Assembly (NCBI GenBank): GCA_025462645.1
Contig: JAOAPB010000058.1
Span: forward strand, 1 to 64,000
Length of the DNA: 64,000 bases
Direction: 5' to 3'
Origin: Edaphobacter sp.
Lineage (GTDB): Bacteria; Acidobacteriota; Terriglobia; Terriglobales; Acidobacteriaceae
The translations under genes and the position numbers were made by a program. Of this stretch, positions 1 through 8,082 are shown in pieces. Each line of letters begins with the position of its first letter. Positions within the stretch are counted from its first letter, which is position 1. The notes beneath the pieces were generated by a model. It was not told where the DNA came from. It saw only the letters and a program-made list of their open reading frames with translations, and searched no databases.

Positions 1-2
1 TC

Positions 3-83
3 GCGTCGGCAGGCTTCGCAGAACTCTACGAATCTTTTGTACTCAAGCGTCTCTACGAACACTGGAAGTTCGCTACTCGTTGA
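3..83 (+). CDS. possible C-terminal end of a gene entering from the left edge
   Basis: One frame is open from the window edge and ends in TGA, giving a 26-residue tail that closes with LYEHWKFATR. Its composition (aromatic and charged, no low-complexity bias) is protein-like, but nothing identifies the family and it is too short to be sure. The following 84-352 stretch holds no gene I can support: several frames are open on both strands without start sites or recognisable motifs. Confidence 0.25.
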   Translation, partial: ASAGFAELYESFVLKRLYEHWKFATR

Positions 84-352
84 AGTAGCGTTTAAGCTTG
101 GGGCGCTTGTATTCGACTGGTGTGACCTTCATAGGGCCTTTGCTTTTGTTGTTGTTCTTGGTTTTCGTTGCGCCGCATGTTGCTCTCCACCGGGTTTCTA
201 TGCGCACTCTGTATGAGCTGTCTTGGTGCAAGCTCGGTGCCGGTTGGGGTTTGAGAAGAGAGTCGATGCTGCCATTTATCGGTCGGCCTCTCGGACCAAA
301 ACGCGCTCGCAGTCATCGGAACACGGTGTGGTCGCAACGGGTAGACAATCTC

Positions 353-952
353 TTATTCGAGATCAGCACTTCGACTCCTACCCGACTCCGCTGCGCTTCG
401 GACCGCGGCCAGCATCTCCTGCCGTATCAGGCCACCGAATGGTCCGATCAGCATCCAGTACGCGCGAAAGCGTCGCCTTGTCGCGACATCCGCGCACAAT
501 ACTCGAGTCTCGGTCCTCAGCTCCGTGGCGCCGTCCGCCCGTATACCCACTTCGAAGTTCCATGCCGCTTTCGCGGTTCCCGAAGGGGCGGGTGCACGGA
601 ATTGAACTGAGCTGGTTGCGCACAGTTCTCCACGGGCGCGCCAAAAGCGACCAACTGCGCCGATCACGAGTTCTTCGCCGGGTCGATCCTCAAGCAGAGC
701 GAAGCCTTCCGAGAGCATCTGTTCGAGAGCAAAGCGCTGTCGAAACAGCTCGTCACGGAAGCGGCGCCATGTCTCACACGGTCGAGACTGAAATGATGGG
801 AGCGTACGTACTGCGTAAAGTGCCCGCGTTACCCCCCAATAGTCGAAGTTAGCGGTCCACAGGCTTGCATAGACCCTCGCAGGAGACGCATCGATGCGGG
901 TGGCATAGCTCGATCGCACATCGAATTCGGGTAAGTAGTCATCAAGAAGCAT
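353..952 (-). CDS. SRPBCC-fold family protein (polyketide cyclase/START-like)
   Basis: A 199-residue protein with the layout of small SRPBCC proteins. An N-terminal strand is followed by a helix-forming segment with a DASPARVYASLW motif (residues about 22-33). The middle reads GAVGRFWRARGEL, then KAAWNFEV and a TETRVLC strand. The long C-terminal helix follows WMLIGPFGGLIRQEML. This fold binds hydrophobic ligands in a helix-grip cavity; the ligand cannot be read from sequence. It is transcribed leftward, is separated from the sigma-54 activator by about 240 bases, and seems to be a single-gene unit. I see no signal peptide, so it is probably cytoplasmic. Family assignment is fairly confident, function unknown. 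Confidence 0.7.
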   Translation of the reverse strand: MLLDDYLPEFDVRSSYATRIDASPARVYASLWTANFDYWGVTRALYAVRTLPSFQSRPCETWRRFRDELFRQRFALEQMLSEGFALLEDRPGEELVIGAVGRFWRARGELCATSSVQFRAPAPSGTAKAAWNFEVGIRADGATELRTETRVLCADVATRRRFRAYWMLIGPFGGLIRQEMLAAVRSAAESGRSRSADLE

Positions 953-1191
953 GGCCGCTCCGTCACTCTATGGTCTACGCCTTGGAGAACCGGTATCAGG
1001 CTTTGCTTATTCAGCAGGCCTACGTTCCTTCAATTGCAAACGTCGGTCCATTCGGCAAGTAATTGAAAAGAGAGATGGAAGGGTATGAGCCTAACGAGCA
1101 TTTCCGCGAAATTTGCGATATTACTGATTTTCACGTTCTGTCTTATGCCGCAACAACACCAAAAGCCTACCGAGGCGTGACATGAAAAATC

Positions 1192-3771
1192 TTATCCGAG
1201 TTTGAACCGATCCTTGCTGATCTTTAAACTCCTGATCTTCGATTCGAGGGTCGAGGGATGTATTCGAAGTTGTGCCGCAGCGCCGTTGGGTCCAGCAACT
1301 CGGCCTCGGCTTTTCGTGAGGGCGTCTTCAATGATTTGGCGTTCGCAATTTGAGTCTTTAGACATTTCTTCGGAAGTTGGCGGTCTTGACGACGATTGCT
1401 CAGCGTCCGAAGATAGCCACGCTTCATCTACGCAAAACACGTCATCGGAACTTAAGATCACTGACCTTTCGACAACATTTTGCAGCTCGCGGATATTGCC
1501 TGGCCAATCATAGGATCGAAATAGTTCCAGTGTCCGCTTATCAATCTGTCTGAATTGCTTGCCTGCTTTTTTGGCAAAACGGTGGACGAAATACTCCAGG
1601 AGCATCAGCACATCGTCCCTGCGCTCTCGGAGCGGTGGAACTTCGATCGGAAATATGTTCAGCCGATAATAGAGATCCGATCGGAATGTTCCGTTCGCCT
1701 TCGCGGCTTCCAGATTGCGGTTGGTTGCAGCAATCACGCGGACGTCGACCTGGATCGGTCGTGTACCTCCGACTCGTTCGAACTCCCGTTCTTGCAGAAC
1801 TCGGAGTAGCGCAACCTGAGTATCAGGTGGCAGCTCACCAACTTCGTCTAGAAAAATGGTTCCTCCATCGGCCAGCTCAAAACGGCCCAGACGACGCTGC
1901 GCTGCGCCTGTGAACGCTCCCTTTTCGTGGCCAAAGAGCTCCGAAGAAATCAGTGATGGCGCTAGAGCTGCACAGTTCACGCTGACGAAGGCGCGTTGCG
2001 ATCGAGGGGATTGTTTGTGGATAGCACGTGCGATCAATTCCTTGCCTGTTCCCGTCTCACCAGTGATGAGAACGGTGGAATCAGTCGGAGCAACTTTGAT
2101 GACGCGCGAAAGCACGGCTTGCAACGCTCGTGAATTGCCCACAACTTCCTCAAACATAGAAATCCGATCGACTTCGTCGCGGAGAGCCACGTTTTCCTTA
2201 TAGAGTTGCTCCTTTAGCGTCTTTATTTGTTCAAACGCAGCCTCCAGAGCCGCTTTCGCCACACGCTGCTCGGTCACATCCATCGCGGTACCGATGTATT
2301 CAGAGACATCGCCGGATGAGTTGAAAACCGGATGACCTATCGAGCAGATGTACCTCGTACCCCCCTCCGGGAGAACGATTCGGTAATCGATTTCGAACTC
2401 CGCCCCATCACGAGACAAGGCTCTGTCAAAAGCTCCGACCACCATATCCCGATCCTCCGGATGGATGCGTTGAATGAACATTTCATCTGTAGGTATGCCC
2501 TCCGCCGGATCGAAGCCAAATATGCGGTAGTGTTCTTGCGACCAGTGAACATTCTGCTTGGTCTCCAGATTCCACGCCCAACTACCTGTACGGGTCACCC
2601 TTTGTGCGTCCGCCAAGTAACCCTCACTCCGACTTAGGGCCTCCCCTGCGCGCCTGCTCTCGGTGATATCCGAAACCGCTCCCACGAACTCAAAGTCACC
2701 GGACGGGGCCCGCGAGGGATGGCCCATCACTCGCAAGTATTTGATCGACCCATCGGGGAGCAGCAACCGCTGCTCATAATCGAACTCCTGCTTCTCGCGT
2801 GTAATTCGTTCGATGAGCTGCTGGACTGCGGATCTATCTTCGGGGTGAGTTCGTTGCAATATGAATTCAAGTGTCACCTTAGTTGTCGGGTCGCACTCAA
2901 ATATCCGAAAAGTTTCTCGGGACCAATAAATCTCTCCGCTGGAAATCGCCCAGCCGAAACTGCCTGTTTGGCTCAATTTCTGCGCTTCGGCGAGATAAGC
3001 TTCACTTCTTCGGAGGTTTTCCTCTGCTTTCTTGCGTTCATCAATATCAGTAACCAGGACGGACCAACGGATGATGCGACCTGTCTCGTCCCGTTGGGGA
3101 AGAGCACGTGTGTTGTGCCAACGATATACACCGTCCGCGCGGCGGTTACGTAGTTCCACGTCGTATGGCTCCCCGGTTTCGAATGAGTGAATCCATGAAG
3201 CCAACGCATTAGGGCGGTCATCTGGATGAACTGCGTCGTTGGTGCCCCATCTTTTCAATTCCTCAAGCGTCATATCAAAGTAGTCGAGAATCCGGCGGTT
3301 GACGAGTTCGACCTCACCTCCTGCACTCATAGTGCAGACAAGGCCGGGAATGGTGTCGACGAGCAGACGGAAACTCTCTTCGTTCGATCTGAGCTCATCC
3401 TCTGTGCGCTTGCGGTCTTCAATCTCAGTATTCGTTCCATACCATCTGACAACTCTTGCCGACTCGTCGTGTAAGGGACTAGCCCTGAAGAGAAACCACC
3501 GAAACTCTCCGTCGTTGCGGCGAAAGCGACCCTCTGCCTCGAACGGCTTCCCCAATTCAACTGCATCCTGGAAGCCCTTTAGCATGTGTGCGAGGTCGTC
3601 CGGGTGAATCGCGACCTTCCAGCCCCAACCAAGTGCTTGCTCCGCAGAAAGACCGGTATATTCCAACCATCGCAAATTGAAGAAATCAGCGGAGCCATCA
3701 GGACGAGCCGACCATGCCAAAGTGGGAACAGCGTCAATGATCTGAAAAGTCTGGCCATCTGATTCCTGCAT
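1192..3771 (-). CDS. PAS-domain sigma-54-dependent transcriptional activator
   Basis: An 859-residue bacterial enhancer-binding protein. Four PAS/PAC sensor modules occupy roughly residues 5-120, 130-250, 255-375 and 380-505, each closing with a D-I/T-E/D-x-R type PAC end. A short coiled coil follows (about 505-540). The AAA+ domain spans about 545-780: Walker A GETGTGKE at 571-578, the sigma-54-contacting GAFTGA loop at 618-623, Walker B FLDEVGE near 640-646 and the sensor stretch WPGNIRELQNV near 756-766. A Fis-type helix-turn-helix closes the protein (about 811-855). It should bind enhancers and use ATP to open promoters held by sigma-54 RNA polymerase. There is no receiver domain, so the cue is presumably sensed by the PAS repeats. 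The target is unknown; a candidate sigma-54 promoter lies at 4251-4266. Confidence 0.9.
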   Translation of the reverse strand: MQESDGQTFQIIDAVPTLAWSARPDGSADFFNLRWLEYTGLSAEQALGWGWKVAIHPDDLAHMLKGFQDAVELGKPFEAEGRFRRNDGEFRWFLFRASPLHDESARVVRWYGTNTEIEDRKRTEDELRSNEESFRLLVDTIPGLVCTMSAGGEVELVNRRILDYFDMTLEELKRWGTNDAVHPDDRPNALASWIHSFETGEPYDVELRNRRADGVYRWHNTRALPQRDETGRIIRWSVLVTDIDERKKAEENLRRSEAYLAEAQKLSQTGSFGWAISSGEIYWSRETFRIFECDPTTKVTLEFILQRTHPEDRSAVQQLIERITREKQEFDYEQRLLLPDGSIKYLRVMGHPSRAPSGDFEFVGAVSDITESRRAGEALSRSEGYLADAQRVTRTGSWAWNLETKQNVHWSQEHYRIFGFDPAEGIPTDEMFIQRIHPEDRDMVVGAFDRALSRDGAEFEIDYRIVLPEGGTRYICSIGHPVFNSSGDVSEYIGTAMDVTEQRVAKAALEAAFEQIKTLKEQLYKENVALRDEVDRISMFEEVVGNSRALQAVLSRVIKVAPTDSTVLITGETGTGKELIARAIHKQSPRSQRAFVSVNCAALAPSLISSELFGHEKGAFTGAAQRRLGRFELADGGTIFLDEVGELPPDTQVALLRVLQEREFERVGGTRPIQVDVRVIAATNRNLEAAKANGTFRSDLYYRLNIFPIEVPPLRERRDDVLMLLEYFVHRFAKKAGKQFRQIDKRTLELFRSYDWPGNIRELQNVVERSVILSSDDVFCVDEAWLSSDAEQSSSRPPTSEEMSKDSNCERQIIEDALTKSRGRVAGPNGAAAQLRIHPSTLESKIRSLKISKDRFKLG

Positions 3772-4165
3772 ATTGCCTCCACCCGCCAGACGTTCTCCGA
3801 ATAGCTTTGCGCTTACTCTATGATCCGTTGATGTTGCGACCGAACCCGGCGGAAGTGTAAGGATCGACCAATCATGTTAAGCCAATGAAACATAGAAGGA
3901 CTACAGGAAGAATAATGCGGGTGTTAAGTCCATTTACGCGAACGCTTAGCGAGCCTCGCAGCCGGCGCGAAGAAGCCACAGGCGTCAACTGGTCCAGCAG
4001 TGTATTGAAAACCACATTTACGAAAAGACGAAACCGTGTTGCCGGTCTCCACGAAGTTGGGCATTCTTCAAACACCTCCCTGCTCCCTTGAATTCACGGT
4101 CAAGAGGCTAAAGATTGATAAGAGTCATTTCATGGAGGCTATGAATAATCTGTGGAGGAGGTTTA

Positions 4166-4218
4166 CGAAAATCGTGGTTTTCGCGAATTTCACGAAACTG
4201 CGATCACGGTTTCTCGTG
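4166..4218. promoter_or_regulatory. two imperfect dyads, possible enhancer sites
   Basis: CGAAAA at 4166-4171 faces TTTTCG at 4178-4183, and CACGAAAC at 4191-4198 faces GTTTCTCGTG at 4209-4218 (one extra base). The pair sits 33-85 bases upstream of a sigma-54-like element. Sigma-54 activators bind such dyads upstream of the promoters they control, so these could be sites for the divergent PAS activator. This is inference from position and symmetry only. Confidence 0.3.
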
Positions 4219-4250
4219 CTCTCTTCATTCCTTTTCAGATATTTACACAA

Positions 4251-4266
4251 TGGCTTTCGGCGTGCA
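4251..4266 (+). promoter_or_regulatory. candidate sigma-54 (-24/-12) promoter
   Basis: TGGCTTTCGGCGTGCA has the GG-N10-GC spacing of sigma-54 promoters and matches TGGC at -24 and TGCA at -12. It is the best match I found between the activator gene and the STAS-like gene at 4517, and lies about 250 bases before that gene. The central ACG of the consensus is absent, so the call is tentative. The rest of 3772-4516 shows no gene. Confidence 0.35.
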
Positions 4267-4516
4267 GTTATTGATTTTGCATGTTGGAAAAATGCTGAAT
4301 CAATGCGGGACTGTAGGTGCCATCGACTTCATTTCTTCCGTTGAACTCGGGCTACAAATACCAGGAATGAACGACGCTAGAACCCACGCACCCACATACG
4401 CGGATAGGTGGAGGGGGAGCATTTCGTAGGAGCATCAATAGAATTAGCGTATCTTCGCATTTGCACTTGAGCTAAGTGCATAATGTCGAGAATCGGTTGC
4501 GTTTAAGGCGGTCTCC

Positions 4517-4816
4517 ATGACCTGCAAAATCGACCGGCACACTGGCGGCGATGGCAAGATCGTGCTACGTGTGTGCGGGCAAGTTCAGGTGGAACACGTG
4601 GGTACGATCAAGGAGTTGATCGGAGAAGAATGCCACGGTGCAATCCTCGATCTTATGGAACTGATGCTCGTTGATCGCGAAGTTGTAGTTTTTCTTGCAA
4701 CTTGCGAACGCAAAGGTGTCGAGCTTAGGAATTGTCCCGCTTTCTTGCAGGAGTGGATCGCCAAAGAACAATCGCACACAGCTACTGACTTTCCGACTGC
4801 AACTTCTGAGAGCTAA
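4517..4816 (+). CDS. small STAS-like protein (anti-sigma antagonist type)
   Basis: A 99-residue protein with an alternating strand-helix pattern: KIVLRVCGQVQVEHV, then a helix, GAILDLMELMLVDREVVVFL, a helix and a C-terminal helix. This resembles small STAS-like proteins in which the central D-L strand and following V-D-R loop replace the classical phosphoserine site. I see no clear phospho-acceptor serine in that loop, so a canonical anti-anti-sigma role is doubtful. The ATG follows AGGCGG at suitable spacing. It lies downstream of the candidate sigma-54 promoter and is followed by gene remnants, so it is probably monocistronic. The exact function is unknown. Confidence 0.55.
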   Translation: MTCKIDRHTGGDGKIVLRVCGQVQVEHVGTIKELIGEECHGAILDLMELMLVDREVVVFLATCERKGVELRNCPAFLQEWIAKEQSHTATDFPTATSES

Positions 4817-4833
4817 GGAACGGAGACAAGATC

Positions 4834-5044
4834 ATGGCACAGAAAATATGGATGATTACTGGATCCGCCCGGTGGTTGATCGATTGACAAAAGTAGCCGC
4901 GGAAAAGGGCGTATCGCAGGCGCAAGTGGCATTGGCCTGAGTTATGCAACATCCCAGTGTGTCTTCGACCATCATCGGCGACACAAAGCTAAAACACCTG
5001 GAAGGCGCCATCGCTGCTCTGGATATTTTCACTTACAGCCTCTG
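4834..5044 (+). pseudogene. composite remnant: SDR N-terminus joined to aldo/keto reductase C-terminus
   Basis: ATG at 4834 opens MAQKIWMITGSAR, the standard start of a short-chain dehydrogenase, but that frame ends at a TGA 17 residues in. From about 4870 a second frame reads VVDRLTKVAAEKGVSQAQVA and ends ALA at a TGA (4938-4940). The same frame then resumes VMQHPSVSSTIIGDTKLKHL and stops at 5042-5044. That second part is the C-terminal end of an aldo/keto reductase, where the TGA replaces the tryptophan of the usual ALAW. Two oxidoreductase genes have evidently been fused by a deletion and then decayed. No functional product is expected. Confidence 0.75.
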
Positions 5045-5069
5045 AGAAGACACGGCTAGAAGAACGGTA

Positions 5070-5089
5070 TCTGCCACATGCCTGGCAGA
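5070..5089. promoter_or_regulatory. 7-bp inverted repeat before the DJ-1 gene
   Basis: TCTGCCA and TGGCAGA are perfectly complementary around a 6-base spacer. There is no T-run after it, so it looks more like an operator than a terminator. It lies about 150 bases before the start of the PfpI-family gene. Confidence 0.25.
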
Positions 5090-5235
5090 CACCCTACTGA
5101 CGAGGACGGAAGAACATAAAAGGTTTGTTTGCAACAAAAGATCCCGACGAAGTTTGGGCTACTTGTCACTACACCGTCTTTTACCGGCATGCATACTGTG
5201 TCGGAAATCGCAGTCACAACGAAAGGAAAATCCTT

Positions 5236-6048
5236 ATGAACAGCAAACCTACAATACTCGCCATCGCTTCCAACGCTGACTCGATCACCCTCAAGGATGG
5301 CAGGAAAGAACACGCGGGCTACTATCTCAACGAGCTCGTTATACCTGTGCAGGCAGCGCTCGATGCCGGCTACCAAATGGTTCTGGCTACGCCTAATGGC
5401 ACCAAGCCGATCATGGATCCTCAATCGGCTACAGCTGCTCATTTCGGCGGCAGTGAAGAGGCCCTCCGAAAGGCACTCGACTTCATTAACACCCACCCCG
5501 CGATGCAGAAACCGCGTTCATTCCGTTCGGTGATTGAGGAAGGCCTCGATAAATACATTGGGTTCTACGCCCCAGGGGGACACCCACCGATGGTCGACCT
5601 GATGCAGGACCCGGACCTTGGTGAAATACTTCGTCATGCCCATTCCACGGCAAAGACGACGGCGCTTCTCTGTCATGGACCGATTGCCATAGCGGCGGCG
5701 ATGCCGAAGGCGAAGGAGTTCCGCGCCGCACTTGTGGCAGACAAACCGGAAGAGGCAAAGAGGCTTGCGGAGGGTTGGCAATATGCCGGTTACCGCATGA
5801 CGATCTTTTCGAACGACGAGGAGCACTATGCAGAAGAACACTACATGGGTGGCGGAAAAATTCCGTTCTACGTCAACGACGCTCTGAAGATCGCCGGCGG
5901 CGACGTCTCCATCTCGGACAAAGGTATCTTCAAGTCGTTTGTGATCGAAGATCGCGAACTCATCACGGGCCAGAACCCACCTTCCGACCACGAAATGGCT
6001 AAGTGTTTTGTGAAGGCCCTTGATCGCGCCATTTCGAAGGCCGCGTAG
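5236..6048 (+). CDS. DJ-1/PfpI family protein (Hsp31-like glyoxalase/chaperone type)
   Basis: Start chosen at ATG 5236 behind GAAAGGAAAA; the longer open frame from 5125 has no ribosome site and non-protein-like sequence. The 270-residue product has the class-I glutamine-amidotransferase-like fold. The nucleophile elbow ALLCHGP puts Cys146-His147 in place, and YAPGGHPPMVDL (about 111-122) is the glycine-rich loop beside the active site. Relatives act as glyoxalase III, deglycase or holding chaperones under electrophile and heat stress; which applies here cannot be told. It is followed after about 190 bases by HbpS-like and SDR genes on the same strand, consistent with a small detoxification cluster. 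Confidence 0.8.
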   Translation: MNSKPTILAIASNADSITLKDGRKEHAGYYLNELVIPVQAALDAGYQMVLATPNGTKPIMDPQSATAAHFGGSEEALRKALDFINTHPAMQKPRSFRSVIEEGLDKYIGFYAPGGHPPMVDLMQDPDLGEILRHAHSTAKTTALLCHGPIAIAAAMPKAKEFRAALVADKPEEAKRLAEGWQYAGYRMTIFSNDEEHYAEEHYMGGGKIPFYVNDALKIAGGDVSISDKGIFKSFVIEDRELITGQNPPSDHEMAKCFVKALDRAISKAA

Positions 6049-6238
6049 GACAAAATTGGACGTCCGGGTTGCCCGCCCTTGCAGGAGACAACGGACAGCC
6101 ATTAAGGTGGCGCGTTCTTCAAAGGTTCTGCCGTACCGCTCTTAAAGGAGATATCTTGCTCTGGCATGTCGAAATAGTCATCCAGATTCCGCATGTTCGA
6201 AAATGCGGCTCGAAATCGCAAGAAACGCGGAGAAGAAT

Positions 6239-6646
6239 ATGGGTCTGACGTTGGAGCAAGCTGATTCGGTGATCGCCGCAGGAAAGGAGAAGGCGATTGC
6301 CATTGCTGTCCCCGTAAACATCGTGGTGACGGACCAAGGAGGCTTTCTTAAGGCATTTGCGCGAATGGATGGTGCTCTTCTCGGTTCCATTGAAATAGCT
6401 CAAAGTAAAGCAAAGACGGCGATCCTCTTTGAGATGAATACAGAAGCTGTCTTTGAGTTCTGTAAGCCTGGTGCCCCATCGTTCGGATTGGAGCAGACTA
6501 ATGGTGGTCTGATTGTCTTTGCCGGTGGAATTCCGCTTCGAGACGCTGCTGGTACCGTCATCGGAGCGGTCGGAGTGTCCGGCGGAGCGGTGCAGCAGGA
6601 CTTCAGTGTGGCACAGGCCGCCGCAATAGCAATAACGAGCAAGTAA
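6239..6646 (+). CDS. GlcG/HbpS family protein
   Basis: A 135-residue product when started at ATG 6239, which has GGAG seven bases upstream; the longer frame from 6203 is not supported by a ribosome site. It shows the family pattern: an N-terminal helix LTLEQADSVIAAG, then IVVTDQGGFLKAFARMDGA, the SIEIAQSKAKTA helix, GGIPLRDAAGTVIGAVGVSGG and a C-terminal helix. Members include the haem-binding HbpS and GlcG of unknown role, often encoded beside oxidoreductases. Only 21 bases separate it from the following SDR, so the two are probably co-transcribed. I see no signal peptide. Confidence 0.8.
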   Translation: MGLTLEQADSVIAAGKEKAIAIAVPVNIVVTDQGGFLKAFARMDGALLGSIEIAQSKAKTAILFEMNTEAVFEFCKPGAPSFGLEQTNGGLIVFAGGIPLRDAAGTVIGAVGVSGGAVQQDFSVAQAAAIAITSK

Positions 6647-6667
6647 ACAACCAAGGAGACTAAGTAC

Positions 6668-7474
6668 ATGAGCAAGAAAAGAATTTTGATAACTGGAGCA
6701 GGTTCTGGCTTTGGCGAGGGTGCTGCAATCGGCATGGCACAGGACGGGCACGACGTGATCGCGACAACTCACATTTCTGCTCAGGTGACTCCTCTGCGTG
6801 AGAAAGGAAAAAAGCTGGGACTTACTAATCTGCGTGTCGAGAAGTTGGATGTCGTAAACCAGCATGATGTCATCAACGCCATGCGTTGGGATATTGATAT
6901 TCTTTTCAGCAACGCGGGCATCGGTGAAGCCGGACCTGTGAGTGAGATTCCTCTGGATCTCGTCCGTAGCAACTTTGAGACGAATGTATTTGCCCCGCTC
7001 GCGTTCGCCCAGAAGATCATTCGCAAATTCATCGATGAGAAGCGCCCCGGAAAAGTCGTCTTCACGTCGTCGATGGGTGGTCTCTTTACGCCAGCAGGGT
7101 TCGGCTGCTATTGCGCCACGAAGCACGCATTGGAAGCCTTTGCCGAATCACTGTCAGATGAACTGAAGGCATTCAACATAAAGATTCAGACAGTCAATCC
7201 TGGACCCTACCTGACCGGCTTCAATGAGACCATGGCCGAGACGGCATTCCACTGGCTCGACGACAGCAAGAACTTCAATAAGAGAGCGGATGTGCAGAAG
7301 GCATTCGATGAACTCTTGGGGAAAGACTCTGGAAGACTGGATCCAAAGGAGATGATTGACGCGATGGTGGCCATCGTTCCCGACGATAACGGAAAGTTCC
7401 GCAACGTCGTACCGAAAGCGATCGAAGATCTCCTTAAGAGCCTCCAGGCAGAAGCATGGAAGAGGGAAATCTAG
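6668..7474 (+). CDS. short-chain dehydrogenase/reductase (SDR)
   Basis: A 268-residue classical SDR. The N-terminal strand and TGAGSGFG nucleotide-binding loop lie at about residues 9-16, LDV near 60, and SNAGIG near 80-85. The catalytic serine sits in VFTSSMGG and the YxxxK pair in CYCATK. A proline-glycine motif VNPGPYLTGF follows the active site. It catalyses NAD(P)-dependent oxidation or reduction of an alcohol/carbonyl pair; the substrate cannot be inferred. The start ATG follows CAAGGAGACTAAGTAC. It closes the DJ-1 to SDR gene run, and a weak hairpin lies about 75 bases after the stop. Confidence 0.85.
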   Translation: MSKKRILITGAGSGFGEGAAIGMAQDGHDVIATTHISAQVTPLREKGKKLGLTNLRVEKLDVVNQHDVINAMRWDIDILFSNAGIGEAGPVSEIPLDLVRSNFETNVFAPLAFAQKIIRKFIDEKRPGKVVFTSSMGGLFTPAGFGCYCATKHALEAFAESLSDELKAFNIKIQTVNPGPYLTGFNETMAETAFHWLDDSKNFNKRADVQKAFDELLGKDSGRLDPKEMIDAMVAIVPDDNGKFRNVVPKAIEDLLKSLQAEAWKREI

Positions 7475-7548
7475 CCAGGCCGAAGAGACAGCAAATCTCT
7501 GAGGATCAATAAGTCCTACACATTAAGGGCGGTTCCTAATCTTCGAGT

Positions 7549-7567
7549 ACGGCTAATAGCCGTTCTC
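7549..7567 (+). terminator. weak hairpin after the SDR gene
   Basis: ACGGC-TAATA-GCCGT forms a 5-bp stem (7549-7563) followed by TCTC and a pyrimidine-rich run. Position after the last gene of the cluster suits a terminator, but the T-run is poor. Confidence 0.3.
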
Positions 7568-7618
7568 TTCTTCCAACCATCCCACGACACCGTCGTAACT
7601 GTTGCTTGTCGCAATAAG

Positions 7619-7650
7619 TGGCACACTTCTGAGCTAATTATTTGGCACAC
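7619..7650 (+). repeat. left 32-bp inverted repeat
   Basis: Pairs with 7859-7890 with one mismatch in 32 bases. It contains TAATTATTTGGCACAC. Confidence 0.8.
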
Positions 7651-7858
7651 AAGTGAAGTTTCGGGCAGCGAAGTACGTTTGGTCTCTCCTTAGTCTTGGC
7701 CAATCACAAGATTCTCGCAGGCAGTCTCTACGACATCCGATAACTGCTCCAAGCCGTTGATAGCGAGTATTCGTTCCATTTGAGTCAGCAAGCGAACGAG
7801 GAGGCGGAAGCTTCACGCGACGCTTGCGGAATGGCAGAAAGCTCGTTCACAGGGATGA

Positions 7859-7890
7859 GTGTGCCAAATAATTAGCTCAGAAGTATGCCA
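7859..7890 (-). repeat. right 32-bp inverted repeat
   Basis: Reverse complement of 7619-7650 except for one base. It is followed immediately by a partial second copy of its GCCAAATAATTAG core. Confidence 0.8.
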
Positions 7891-8082
7891 AATAATTAGA
7901 AAAACGACACTCTACGCGCACGAATCCACACACCGCGCCTTTTTCTTTCATCAGGGCAGTTGCTTTTGTTCTTAGGTTCCCATCGGGTCGGGAACCGGGC
8001 GGCGTTCAGCGACAGTCGCTCAAACTTCCATACGCGGGTTGACTACCGCACGAACGTGTGTCGTCGCAGGCTTGCCTCGGAC

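Larger units (their letters stand above)
7619..7890. mobile_element. MITE-like element, about 272 bp, with 32-bp inverted ends
   Basis: The ends are 32-base inverted repeats differing at one position (TGGCACAC at the left against TGGCATAC read inward from the right). Each carries CTTCTGAGCTAATTATTTGG. The interior of about 208 bases has no transposase; on the minus strand it carries a short protein-like reading frame that ends VVETACENLVIGQD. Just outside the right end the motif TGCCAAATAATTAG is repeated (7885-7898). Size, perfect-like ends and lack of transposase fit a non-autonomous insertion sequence derivative. I could not recognise a target duplication or assign an IS family. Confidence 0.6.

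Noticed and set aside
92-337. 81-codon minus-strand frame rich in Q, N and R
   Set aside because: No start context, no family resemblance, and another minus frame over the same bases looks equally protein-like; nothing decides between them.
7634-7816. 60-codon minus-strand frame inside the MITE-like element
   Set aside because: It begins inside the element, reads into the left inverted repeat and has no resemblance to a transposase, so it is treated as part of the element rather than a gene.
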